Below, in pieces: positions 8,523 through 15,862 of a stretch of 64,000 nucleotides of DNA. The stretch's first letter is position 1; each line of letters starts with the position of its first letter. The position numbers and the translations under genes are program-made. The DNA is from an uncultured Actinomycetes bacterium (GTDB lineage Bacteria; Actinomycetota; Acidimicrobiia; Acidimicrobiales; RAAP-2): positions 1 through 64,000 of the forward strand of contig CAITNF010000004.1 of the NCBI GenBank assembly GCA_903893745.1, given 5' to 3'. The notes under the pieces are model-generated. The model was not told the origin of the DNA. It worked only from the letters and a program-made list of their open reading frames with translations, and ran no database searches.

Positions 8523-9509
8523 TTAGATAGTGGCCAGGTCGACGAGAATTCGACCGCGTGTGGCCCCCGAGCGCACCACCTCTAACGCGGCCTCAATGCC
8601 ATCGAGACTTACAACTCGGTCGGTGAGCGGCTCAAAATTCAAGGTAGGGGCCAAGGTGCCCAGTGTCGACCACACCTCATCTCGAGTTTTGGAGGTGGCC
8701 TGCACTGCATCAATGCCCAGCAAGTTGACCGCACGCGTGATGAAGGGGTACACCGTGGTCGTCAACTGTGATCCAGCCACCAAGCCACTCGCCGCTACCG
8801 AAGCTCCGTAACGCAGCGATCGAAGGATCTGGTGCAAGGTGTCGCCACCAATACAGTCAATCGCTCCCGCCCAACGTTCAGCGTCCAGGACTCGATCGGG
8901 TCGTTCACTAATTTCTGTCCTACTAATTATTCGCTCGGCGCCTCGTTCGCGTAACCACGCAGCCTGTGAAACTGCTCCGGTTGACGCAACGACTCGATAG
9001 CCCCGCGCGGCGAGCAGAGTGACCGCGAACGATCCGACACCGCCGGTGGCCCCGGTCACGAGGATCTCCCCATCTCGGTCAAGCTCGCGATGTTCCAGTG
9101 CCAGCACGCTCGCCATCGCGGTGAATCCGGCCGTGCCAATGATCATCGCCGAACGAGTGCTGATCGTGTCGGGCAGCGCGCTGAGGTACGCAGTCGGAGC
9201 GTACACAAAGTCGCCAAAGCCCCCATCTCGTCCGACACCGAGGTCGCCACCGTGCACGGCGACTCGGGTGCCCACTCGAAACACGGGATCGGCCGATTCC
9301 ATCACGATCCCCGCCGCGTCCACTCCGCCGACCAGTCGCGAGGAGCGACGAATTCGGCTCGGGGATGCGGCGACCATCGCGTCTTTAAAATTGACACCAG
9401 AAAATTCAACTTTGACGAGTACGTCACTGGGCTGCGTGGCTGCGCTTTCGTACTCGCGCACCCCCCACGTGGCGACGTCCCCGGTTTCTTCGATTATGAA
9501 TGCTCGCAC
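8523..9509 (-). CDS. zinc-free medium-chain oxidoreductase (AcuI/YhdH-like)
   Basis: The 328-residue protein belongs to the MDR superfamily, quinone-oxidoreductase/acrylyl-CoA reductase branch. The N-terminus MRAFIIEETGDVATWGVREY and FSGVNFKDAMVA resemble YhdH/AcuI. The NADPH-binding loop is VTGATGGVGSFAVTLLAARGY. No catalytic zinc Cys/His set is seen, as usual for this branch. AcuI reduces acryloyl-CoA to propionyl-CoA; the assignment to that substrate is likely but not certain. It starts at GTG 9509 from a leaderless promoter and is divergent from the alpha/beta hydrolase. Confidence 0.87.
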   Translation of the reverse strand: MRAFIIEETGDVATWGVREYESAATQPSDVLVKVEFSGVNFKDAMVAASPSRIRRSSRLVGGVDAAGIVMESADPVFRVGTRVAVHGGDLGVGRDGGFGDFVYAPTAYLSALPDTISTRSAMIIGTAGFTAMASVLALEHRELDRDGEILVTGATGGVGSFAVTLLAARGYRVVASTGAVSQAAWLRERGAERIISRTEISERPDRVLDAERWAGAIDCIGGDTLHQILRSLRYGASVAASGLVAGSQLTTTVYPFITRAVNLLGIDAVQATSKTRDEVWSTLGTLAPTLNFEPLTDRVVSLDGIEAALEVVRSGATRGRILVDLATI

Positions 9510-9515
9510 GTAGTT

Positions 9516-9521
9516 AGGTTA
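9516..9521 (-). promoter_or_regulatory. -10 box TAACCT, leaderless start of MDR gene
   Basis: On the minus strand TAACCT is followed by six bases and GTG at 9509. It lies 22 bases from the divergent -10 box at 9543, so the two promoters overlap. Confidence 0.5.
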
Positions 9522-9542
9522 CGAGAACCTCATTGAGCGACG

Positions 9543-9548
9543 TAACAT
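9543..9548 (+). promoter_or_regulatory. -10 box TAACAT, leaderless start of hydrolase
   Basis: TAACAT, seven bases, then ATG at 9556. The box overlaps the in-frame ATG at 9547, so the second ATG is the better start. Confidence 0.5.
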
Positions 9549-9555
9549 GGGCTCA

Positions 9556-10344
9556 ATGGCGACTATCGAACTTCGAGGACACCCCACTTGGGTCAAGGTC
9601 GCCAAGAATAAACGACCGACCTTGGTACTTCTGCACGGCGGAATGAGTAGTAGTGGCAGTCTGCAGCGGTCAATAGGTCGACGCTTAGCCAAGGATTTTC
9701 GTATAGCCGCTTTCGACCGACGCGGACATGGCCGCACCGCTGATACCGCCGCCCCCTTTCACTACGAAGATATGGCCTTGGAGACCATCGCCTTCCTGGA
9801 GTGGCTGGGAACCCCGGCTCACCTCGTCGGTCATAGTGACGGGGGCATCGTGGCGCTACTGGTAGCTCTGCGCCGTCCCGACTTGGTCAAACGGATGGTC
9901 GTGGTGGGGGCCAATTTCCACTTCAGCGGACTGCTGCCAACTCCACCTTTTGATTACGCAAGTACCCAGTTCGAACAGTGGCGTGAGAAGTATGCACGCA
10001 CGTCGCCCGATGGTGCCGATCACGCGAGAGCAATCATTGAAAAGACCCTCACCATGTTTGCTACCGAGCCCACGATGACCACCGAGGACTTGAAAAAGAT
10101 TGAGGTGCCCGTGCTCGTCATGGCGGGCGATGACGAGGTTATTGACTTGGCTCACACTGCGGCGCTGTATGAGGCCCTACCAAATTCGCAGCTGGCGATT
10201 GTGCCCGGAACGTCGCACGCAGTTCTCAAAGAGCGCCCACGAGAAAGTTCTCGTCTTATTCGTCGTTTCTTGCGCCAACGCCAGGCGCCAGAGACTTACA
10301 TGCCCTATCGTCGCCGTGATGACGCAAACCCCTCGCTACTCTGA
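9556..10344 (+). CDS. alpha/beta-fold hydrolase
   Basis: This 262-residue protein is a cytoplasmic alpha/beta hydrolase. The nucleophile elbow is LVGHSDGGIVALL with Ser in GHSDGG. The oxyanion region is LVLLHGGMSSSG, and the catalytic His lies in VPGTSHAVLKERP. An acidic residue in VMAGDDEVIDLAH can complete the triad. The substrate is not predictable. The start at 9556 is preferred to 9547 because of promoter position. A GT-C-like membrane gene follows after four bases. Confidence 0.9.
   Translation: MATIELRGHPTWVKVAKNKRPTLVLLHGGMSSSGSLQRSIGRRLAKDFRIAAFDRRGHGRTADTAAPFHYEDMALETIAFLEWLGTPAHLVGHSDGGIVALLVALRRPDLVKRMVVVGANFHFSGLLPTPPFDYASTQFEQWREKYARTSPDGADHARAIIEKTLTMFATEPTMTTEDLKKIEVPVLVMAGDDEVIDLAHTAALYEALPNSQLAIVPGTSHAVLKERPRESSRLIRRFLRQRQAPETYMPYRRRDDANPSLL
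10337..10342 (+). promoter_or_regulatory. -10 box TACTCT, possible leaderless start
   Basis: TACTCT overlaps the end of the hydrolase gene and is followed by five bases and ATG 10348. The spacing is one base shorter than in most other cases, so this one is weaker. Confidence 0.35.
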
Positions 10345-10347
10345 TTC

Positions 10348-11673
10348 ATGAGTACAACTCTGGGCACGCCAGCACAGCGCGAAATACTTCACTCTCTGGT
10401 GGCGAGACTTGCGAGGATGCAACGGTCGTTAGTCCAACGATGGTTATCGTTGAGCCCCCTCACGTCGGACGCGATTCTCTACGCACTGGCGGCAGTATTC
10501 GCCCTAGGGCTTGGTTTCACCTCGGGTGAAGCCGCTCAGTGGCACTGGGGTTACTTGGCTTGCGGCCCCTACGCCCTGGTCGCACTCGCCGCGTTTGTTC
10601 TTCGTAAACGAATGCATCGTGTGGATATTTTGCGAATAGGTCTTTTACTGGTGGTTCTTCTAGGGGCAGTCGCAATGCCCCTCGCACTCGAGGCGCGTTG
10701 GCGTCAGTTGGGCAATGGTCAAGGTTTCGCTCAGCCCGAAGTCTCCGTGATTGAGCGAGCCGGCGGAGAGCTCGCCCAGGGTCAAAGTCCGTATCGCACG
10801 TACGACTCTCACGGACATCTGATCAATGTCATCCCCGGAATTCCTCGCTACGAGTCATTCTTCCCTTACTTTCCCTTAATGAGCCTTTTTGGACTGCCTT
10901 CGGCGGAAACATCACACCGCAGCAAAGGCTTGACTGATCCTCGAATCGTGATGTCGATCGTCACGCTCCTGGCGAGTGCTTTGGCGCTGAAGTTGCTGAA
11001 GGCCTCGCGTGCCCACAAACTGCGCGTGGCCCAAGTTCTTCTCGCGCTTCCGACCGGTGCCCTCTTTTTGGCCACCGGTGGTGACGACATGCCGATTTTG
11101 GCGCTGATGCTTCTAGGTTTAGTCGGTCTGCAACGTCGCTCCAACTACGTGACGGGCGTGAGCTTAGGTTTGGCCGCAGCAATGAAACTGACCGCCTGGC
11201 CAATGGCCCTGGGTGCCTTAGTGGTGTCGCGAACTAAGCGCGGAGATCGCTCGTGGCGCACAGTTGGTTTGTTGATTGGACTGATTGTTATCGCGACCAT
11301 CGCACCATTTGCGATTCATTCACCGTGGGCGTTCCTTTCTAACGTCTTCGCCTTCCCAATGGGGCTCACCAGCGTGCATTCACCCGCGGCGAGTCCACTA
11401 CCGGGACACATCGCTGCGGTGTTGTGGACCCCACTGGGTCATATTTTGCCCCCCACGGCCTTCGTGGTCGGTGGCTATTTTGCGATGAAGTATGCCCGCA
11501 GCCGTTGGCCACTGTCCCTGGCGCAACTACTACTTCTCTTAAGCACCAGCATGTTCGTCATGATCTGTGTCGCACGAGCTACCCGCAACGGCTACTTGAT
11601 CTATCCGCTGAATCTGTTTCTCTGGTCGAGAGTGTGTGCCGCTGACACGGTTACTCGGACAGTCCTCGACTAA
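10348..11673 (+). CDS. polytopic membrane protein, GT87/DUF2029-like glycosyltransferase
   Basis: The 441-residue protein has about ten hydrophobic helices and a large extracytoplasmic loop after the second or third (about residues 115-185, with GQSPYRTYDSHGHLINVIPG). The pattern fits GT-C mannosyltransferases that use polyprenyl-phosphate sugars (GT87, DUF2029), which in actinobacteria build cell-envelope glycans. The segment GLAAAMKLTAWPMALGALV matches the recurring K-x-xPW-like motif of such proteins. No sugar or acceptor can be named. Its stop shares CTAA with the convergent gene. Confidence 0.7.
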   Translation: MSTTLGTPAQREILHSLVARLARMQRSLVQRWLSLSPLTSDAILYALAAVFALGLGFTSGEAAQWHWGYLACGPYALVALAAFVLRKRMHRVDILRIGLLLVVLLGAVAMPLALEARWRQLGNGQGFAQPEVSVIERAGGELAQGQSPYRTYDSHGHLINVIPGIPRYESFFPYFPLMSLFGLPSAETSHRSKGLTDPRIVMSIVTLLASALALKLLKASRAHKLRVAQVLLALPTGALFLATGGDDMPILALMLLGLVGLQRRSNYVTGVSLGLAAAMKLTAWPMALGALVVSRTKRGDRSWRTVGLLIGLIVIATIAPFAIHSPWAFLSNVFAFPMGLTSVHSPAASPLPGHIAAVLWTPLGHILPPTAFVVGGYFAMKYARSRWPLSLAQLLLLLSTSMFVMICVARATRNGYLIYPLNLFLWSRVCAADTVTRTVLD

Positions 11674-12239
11674 ATAGCGCTCGAGTTTTGGTAAATGCGA
11701 TACGTCCATTTCGCGTCGCCGCCGATTTGCGAGTCAATCGTGATACCGACCACCCAGTAGAAGGTGTCTGATCCGGCTTTTTGAAAGAGCAGCTGAGGTT
11801 TACCAGTACTCGAACCCCTGGAAAAGAGTGTCCAGCCCAGGGCTTGAAGATGGGCGCTGTAGAAGCCGAGCAGCTGGCTCGACGGGGCCTTCGTGACCAG
11901 TGCGCGGTAGCAGTCGTAGTCGCCCGCGCCACCGTTGGGGTGCTTCGTGGACTGCGTGGCGGTCGAATCGACGGGCACCATCAACGCCGACGCAATATCG
12001 GCTGGGGGAGAGCCCGCCTGGTGACAACCCGCGAGCAGACCGTTAGTCGGGGCGCTCGCCAGTCCGCCCACCACAATCGGAATTGTGGTCGCCGTGGGGC
12101 GCACGGAGGGATTGGCGAGAAGATTAACGCCGAGAAAAATACCCAGCACCGCCACCGCAATGCCCAGCACAATTGCGGCCGGAAGGATACTCGTCGTGGT
12201 GGTCAGGGGTGGCTTGGCGACGTCGTTCACTGATTCCAT
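11670..12239 (-). CDS. membrane-anchored hypothetical protein
   Basis: This 189-residue protein has a short cytoplasmic N-terminus, one membrane helix (about residues 17-41, ILPAAIVLGIAVAVLGIFLG) and an external domain with two Cys that may pair. The C-terminal part (LLGFYSAHLQALGWTLF, then a segment around FQKAGSDTFYWVVGITI) recurs in uncharacterised actinobacterial envelope proteins. I start it at ATG 12239, which overlaps the end of thiD by 13 bases; an upstream start at 12281 would lengthen the overlap. It is probably co-transcribed with thiD. Function unknown. Confidence 0.7.
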   Translation of the reverse strand: MESVNDVAKPPLTTTTSILPAAIVLGIAVAVLGIFLGVNLLANPSVRPTATTIPIVVGGLASAPTNGLLAGCHQAGSPPADIASALMVPVDSTATQSTKHPNGGAGDYDCYRALVTKAPSSQLLGFYSAHLQALGWTLFSRGSSTGKPQLLFQKAGSDTFYWVVGITIDSQIGGDAKWTYRIYQNSSAI

Positions 12240-13048
12240 CCTAAGTGGTCGATTGGCCCTCGGCCCTGGCCCAGTCGCCACGACGCGGCGCTGGTGAGGG
12301 CGGCTAGCACGAACGACTTGGCATCTCGAGTGGCGTCTTCGACCCCACGACCTAACCCCAGACCAGCGGCGATAGCCGCCGACAGCGAGCAGCCAGTTCC
12401 GTGATCGTTCGAGGTCAGCACTCGGGGAGCGTCAAAAAGCACAACGCTGTCACCATGGACCAAAATGTCGGGCGCTCGACGCTCGGTGAGCGTGGCTGCA
12501 GCGAAGTGACCACCTTTCACTAAGACATACTGCGGTCCCAGTTGGAGCAACTGGCGCCCTAGGTCGAGCATGTGGTCATAGGTGGTCACGTCACGAAGCT
12601 CCACATCGCACAGGACCGCAGCTTCGGCCAAATTAGGCGTCACGATGGTGGCGAAAGGTAGGAGAGCGTCACGATATGCCTCAACGCCACCGCTGGCCAT
12701 CAATCGATGGCCAGTTGACGATACGAGCACCGGGTCAACCACGAGATTGGTGAATCGTCCTTCGCGCGCTAACGACGCAATCGATTCGACGGTGCTGGCT
12801 TGACCCAACATGCCCGTCTTCACGGCCGCTACGTTGAAGTCGTCGAGCACGGTCAAAATCTGGGCCTCCACTACAGATGGTGCGAGTAGCTCGACGGCGG
12901 TAACGGCGACCGTATTTTGGACTGTGACGGCGGTAATCGCGCAGGTTCCGTGTACCTCGAAGGCGCTGAAGGTCCTCAAGTCGGCCTGTATTCCCGCTCC
13001 ACCACCCGAATCTGATCCAGCGATTGTCAATGCAGTGATGGGATCCAC
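12227..13048 (-). CDS. thiD: hydroxymethylpyrimidine/phosphomethylpyrimidine kinase
   Basis: This 273-residue ribokinase-like enzyme phosphorylates HMP and HMP-phosphate in thiamin synthesis. Signatures are ALTIAGSDSGGGAGIQADLR at the N-terminus, AITAVTVQNT, DPVLVSSTGHRLM, and the anion-hole GTGCSLSAAIAAGL near residue 215-240. The start at GTG 13048 (MDPITALTIAGSD) is chosen because a -10 box sits seven bases upstream; the TTG at 13072 would place that box inside the gene. It is divergent from thiG, 48 bases away. Confidence 0.94.
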   Translation of the reverse strand: MDPITALTIAGSDSGGGAGIQADLRTFSAFEVHGTCAITAVTVQNTVAVTAVELLAPSVVEAQILTVLDDFNVAAVKTGMLGQASTVESIASLAREGRFTNLVVDPVLVSSTGHRLMASGGVEAYRDALLPFATIVTPNLAEAAVLCDVELRDVTTYDHMLDLGRQLLQLGPQYVLVKGGHFAAATLTERRAPDILVHGDSVVLFDAPRVLTSNDHGTGCSLSAAIAAGLGLGRGVEDATRDAKSFVLAALTSAASWRLGQGRGPIDHLGWNQ

Positions 13049-13055
13049 ACCCTCA

Positions 13056-13061
13056 ACCCTA
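13056..13061 (-). promoter_or_regulatory. -10 box TAGGGT, leaderless start of thiD
   Basis: On the minus strand TAGGGT is followed by seven bases and GTG 13048. This decides the thiD start. Its partner promoter for thiG begins 22 bases away. Confidence 0.5.
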
Positions 13062-13083
13062 GTGAGGTCCAATGACGAATTAG

Positions 13084-13089
13084 TACGCT
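13084..13089 (+). promoter_or_regulatory. -10 box TACGCT, leaderless start of thiG
   Basis: TACGCT, six bases, then GTG 13096. The same hexamer and spacing precede thiO at 55058 and trpC at 63698. No TPP riboswitch fits between thiD and thiG. Confidence 0.5.
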
Positions 13090-13095
13090 GGGAGC

Positions 13096-13875
13096 GTGCA
13101 AGAAGTTCTTCAGGTCGGCTCAGTTACTTCCTCGTCACGTCTCGTCGTCGGTACGGGTGGGTTTCGCACGATGGAGCTCCTCGAAGCCTCGTTACTCGCC
13201 TCAGGTTCGACCATTGCTACGGTCGCGCTACGTCGGGTAGATCCTTCGGTGAAAGGGTCGATCTACGACCTATTAGGGAAACTCAATTTCACGCTCCTAC
13301 CTAATACGGCCGGCTGCTTTAGTGCCCAAGAGGCACGCAAAGTTGCCGAGCTGGCACGAGAAGCCTTTGAGACCAACCTCGTAAAACTCGAGGTAATTGG
13401 TGATGACGTGACCTTGTTGCCCGATACCACCGAAACGTTGCTCGCCGCTAAAGAGTTAGTGCAAGCCGGTTTCGAAGTATGGGCCTACACCAGTGATGAC
13501 CTAATTGTGGCCCAACGACTCGAACAGGCGGGATGTGCGGCCGTGATGCCCCTGGGTTCGCCGATCGGGTCGGGACTGGGCGTGCTCAACCCCCACTCCA
13601 TTGCGCTGATCTGTGAACGACTCGAGGTGCCAGTACTGCTCGACGCCGGTATCGGCACCGCCTCCGATGCCGCACTCGCAATGGAGCTGGGTTGCGACGG
13701 GGTGCTGGCCGCCTCGGCCATTAATCGAGCCCTAGAACCGGTACGCATGGCCGAGTCCCTGCGAGCAGCGGTCCAAGCGGGTTACTTGGCCCACCACGCC
13801 GGACGGATTCCGCCACGGGTACACGCCGAAGCATCCTCACCAATGCTTGGTCGTCCAGACCTTTTTGCCCAGTAG
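13096..13875 (+). CDS. thiG: thiazole synthase
   Basis: The 259-residue TIM-barrel enzyme forms the thiazole phosphate of thiamin from DXP, dehydroglycine and ThiS thiocarboxylate. Family segments are [43 protein letters not shown] (the Schiff-base Lys lies in NLVKLEV), [11 protein letters not shown] and [20 protein letters not shown]. Its partners thiO and thiS lie about 42 kb away in the window. It starts with GTG. Although it sits beside thiD, the two are divergent and probably share a control region. Confidence 0.95.
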   Translation: MQEVLQVGSVTSSSRLVVGTGGFRTMELLEASLLASGSTIATVALRRVDPSVKGSIYDLLGKLNFTLLPNTAGCFSAQEARKVAELAREAFETNLVKLEVIGDDVTLLPDTTETLLAAKELVQAGFEVWAYTSDDLIVAQRLEQAGCAAVMPLGSPIGSGLGVLNPHSIALICERLEVPVLLDAGIGTASDAALAMELGCDGVLAASAINRALEPVRMAESLRAAVQAGYLAHHAGRIPPRVHAEASSPMLGRPDLFAQ

Positions 13876-13886
13876 ACACGAGCGTA

Positions 13887-13902
13887 ACTACACTGGTGTA
13901 GT
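13887..13902. promoter_or_regulatory. palindrome, candidate MerR operator
   Basis: ACTACAC-TG-GTGTAGT is a perfect 7-2-7 inverted repeat, 44 bases before the second MerR gene. A TAGTCT box follows at 13912-13917. Position and symmetry fit an operator of the dimeric MerR regulator just downstream. Autoregulation is inference. Confidence 0.5.
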
Positions 13903-13945
13903 CCTGGGCGTTAGTCTGGGGAGACCTCGGTCGGGAGGATGACAA

Positions 13946-14404
13946 ATGACTGTTTCTCTGACGAATGGATTTAGTGGCCCTGCGGTCTGTCGCCTTACTG
14001 GCGTCACGTACCGCCAGTTGGACTACTGGGCGCGAACGGGGTTAGTGACGCCCTCGATCACCGCCGCCACGGGAAGTGGCTCGAAGCGGACGTACGCCTA
14101 CGGTGACCTGCTCGAAGTGAAAGTAATTAAATCGCTACTCAACTCGGGCATTGCCCTATCGAGAGCCCGTCAGGCCGTCGAGTGCCTGCGAAGTGCGCTA
14201 GGAGCGGACTTGGCTTCGAGCAGTCTCGTGATGAGTGAAAATGGTTCGGTGCTCGCTCACAGTGATGGTGACCTGGTTGACCTACTGCGTGGGGGACAGG
14301 GAGTCTTCAATATCGTGCCCCTGGGAGGTGTGGTCGCCGAACTTACGACCACACTCGACGAAGTGCAACACCAAACGTCGGAGAGGGAGACCCGAACGGC
14401 GTGA
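13946..14404 (+). CDS. MerR-family regulator (Rv1830-like)
   Basis: The 152-residue protein has a MerR winged helix at residues 10-80 (GVTYRQLDYWARTGLVTPS, RTYAYGDLLEVKVIKSLL) followed by a dimerisation helix (SRARQAVECLRSAL) and a short C-terminal domain. Length and neighbourhood fit Rv1830, which in mycobacteria follows the BFN gene; here six genes intervene. Unlike most starts nearby, it has a clear ribosome-binding site, GGGAGGATGACAA, and a leader. A palindrome upstream is a candidate operator. The stop overlaps the next gene as GTGA. Confidence 0.88.
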   Translation: MTVSLTNGFSGPAVCRLTGVTYRQLDYWARTGLVTPSITAATGSGSKRTYAYGDLLEVKVIKSLLNSGIALSRARQAVECLRSALGADLASSSLVMSENGSVLAHSDGDLVDLLRGGQGVFNIVPLGGVVAELTTTLDEVQHQTSERETRTA

Positions 14405-14799
14405 CGCCCGCATCGCCGATTGACCATTCGCGTCGTCGGCACCCCAGCACAACATCATCTCACGAGGCCAACTTCGCGCACCCCAGCGAGCGCGTGTTTG
14501 CCGACCTGCTGAGTGTCTACGGACGTTCGTGGCACTACGAGCCGGTCGAGTTTCCTCTCGCATGGAACAGTGAGGGATCACCGGTTCAAGGGTTTCGCCC
14601 CGATTTCTATCTCCCCGAGCAAAACCTCTTTGTTGAACTCACTGTTTTGGCCCAAAAATTGGTCACCAAAAAGAACCGCAAGGTTCGACTCTTTCGTGCG
14701 CTCTATCCCGAAGTGACACTGATCGTGGTCTACCAACGCGACTTCGAGCAGCTTCTGGCCCGCCATCATCTCGCTGGACTATCGAGTCTCGCGGCATAA
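14401..14799 (+). CDS. conserved PD-(D/E)XK-like protein
   Basis: This 132-residue protein starts at GTG 14401, coupled to the MerR gene by a GTGA overlap. Residues 1-25 are a variable tail. The core has a helix with E30 (HPSERVFADLLSVYG), the strand pair GFRPDFYLPEQNLFVELTV with D68 and E79, and a helix rich in Lys (LVTKKNRKVRLFRALYP). This order resembles a PD-(D/E)XK nuclease fold, but the usual E-x-K Lys is Thr81. Similar small proteins occur in actinobacteria and Chloroflexi. Nuclease activity is unproven. Confidence 0.65.
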   Translation: MTPASPIDHSRRRHPSTTSSHEANFAHPSERVFADLLSVYGRSWHYEPVEFPLAWNSEGSPVQGFRPDFYLPEQNLFVELTVLAQKLVTKKNRKVRLFRALYPEVTLIVVYQRDFEQLLARHHLAGLSSLAA

Positions 14800-14808
14800 C
14801 GTGGGCAC

Positions 14809-15861
14809 ATGAGCGATCGCCGACCATTCCTCTACGACGCGCACGTCGCGCTGGGCGCGAAGATTGTTCCCTTCGGCGGGTGGGCCATGCCCCTTTCGTA
14901 CGCCGGCGGCACAGTCAGTGAACACGCGGCGTGTCGGCGTGATGCGGTGGTCTTTGATGTCAGCCATTTGGGAACGGTGCGCTGTGATGGACCGTCCATG
15001 CTCGACAGGTTGCAAGATACCCTCACTAACGATCTTCGAAAGATTTCGCCGGGGCGAGCGCAGTACACGCACCTTCTCAACGACGATGGTTTCGTCGTCG
15101 ATGACATCATCGTGTGGTGGGTGAGCGACAGCGAATTTGATGTGATGCCCAATGCTTCGAATACCTCGGGAGTACTGAACGCGTTACCCGGCACTGACGT
15201 AACGAGCGAACGCTGTATCTTGGCAGTGCAAGGTCCTGATGCGCGTAGCAAAGTCGGCCGAATTGATGCGCGCTTCGCGCAGGTTGCTCGCTTTGGCGTT
15301 ACTCGTTTTGACTACCGCGGCCACGAGCTACGGGTGGCTGGTACGGGTTACACCGGCGAAGACGGTATCGAAATCGCCGCACCAAACGAAGTAGCTGAGG
15401 AGATCTTGAGTTTGATCGTGGGCCAAGGTATTACGCCCGCCGGCTTAGGCGCGCGCGATACCTTACGACTCGAAGCGGCGCTGCCGCTGTACGGCCACGA
15501 GCTAACGCTGCAATCGACCACGCTTGAGGCTCGATTGGGCTGGGTGCTCGGCTGGGAAAAAGAAACGTTTACGGGTCGCACCGCAGTTGAGCGTGAGCGC
15601 GAGCGTGGCCCGAGCCGGCTGCTCACGGGAATCATGGCTGAAGGGCGTCAGCCTCTTCGTGATGGAGCTGAAGTGCTCCACAACGGTGTGTCGATAGGTA
15701 TTTTGTCGTCGGGGAATTTCTCACCAGTACTCGAACGAGGAATTGGCTTGGGGCTACTCGGAGGTGACCTCGCGGCGAATACGCCAGTCGCGGTGTCGTT
15801 GCGGGGACGTGAAGTGCCAGCGGTGACCACCGCTCTGCCATTCATTCGAAAGGTGAAATAA
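14809..15861 (+). CDS. gcvT: glycine cleavage T protein (aminomethyltransferase)
   Basis: The 350-residue folate-dependent enzyme moves the methylene of lipoyl-bound aminomethyl to tetrahydrofolate and releases ammonia. Family segments are KIVPFGGWAMPLSY at the start, FDVSHLGTVRCDGP, DDIIVWWVSD, GYTGEDGIEI, and RDTLRLEAALPLYGHEL. Length is close to the usual 360. It begins ten bases after the nuclease-like gene and one base before gcvPA, so it heads the gcvT-gcvPA-gcvPB operon. No glycine riboswitch fits in the ten-base gap. Confidence 0.95.
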   Translation: MSDRRPFLYDAHVALGAKIVPFGGWAMPLSYAGGTVSEHAACRRDAVVFDVSHLGTVRCDGPSMLDRLQDTLTNDLRKISPGRAQYTHLLNDDGFVVDDIIVWWVSDSEFDVMPNASNTSGVLNALPGTDVTSERCILAVQGPDARSKVGRIDARFAQVARFGVTRFDYRGHELRVAGTGYTGEDGIEIAAPNEVAEEILSLIVGQGITPAGLGARDTLRLEAALPLYGHELTLQSTTLEARLGWVLGWEKETFTGRTAVERERERGPSRLLTGIMAEGRQPLRDGAEVLHNGVSIGILSSGNFSPVLERGIGLGLLGGDLAANTPVAVSLRGREVPAVTTALPFIRKVK

Positions 15862-15862
15862 C

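Noticed and set aside
13049-13072. upstream TTG start for thiD
   Set aside because: It would place a well-spaced -10 box inside the gene; GTG 13048 also gives the normal N-terminus.
14800-14808. possible glycine riboswitch before gcvT, or TPP riboswitch before thiG/thiO
   Set aside because: Gaps are too short and no conserved aptamer core is seen.
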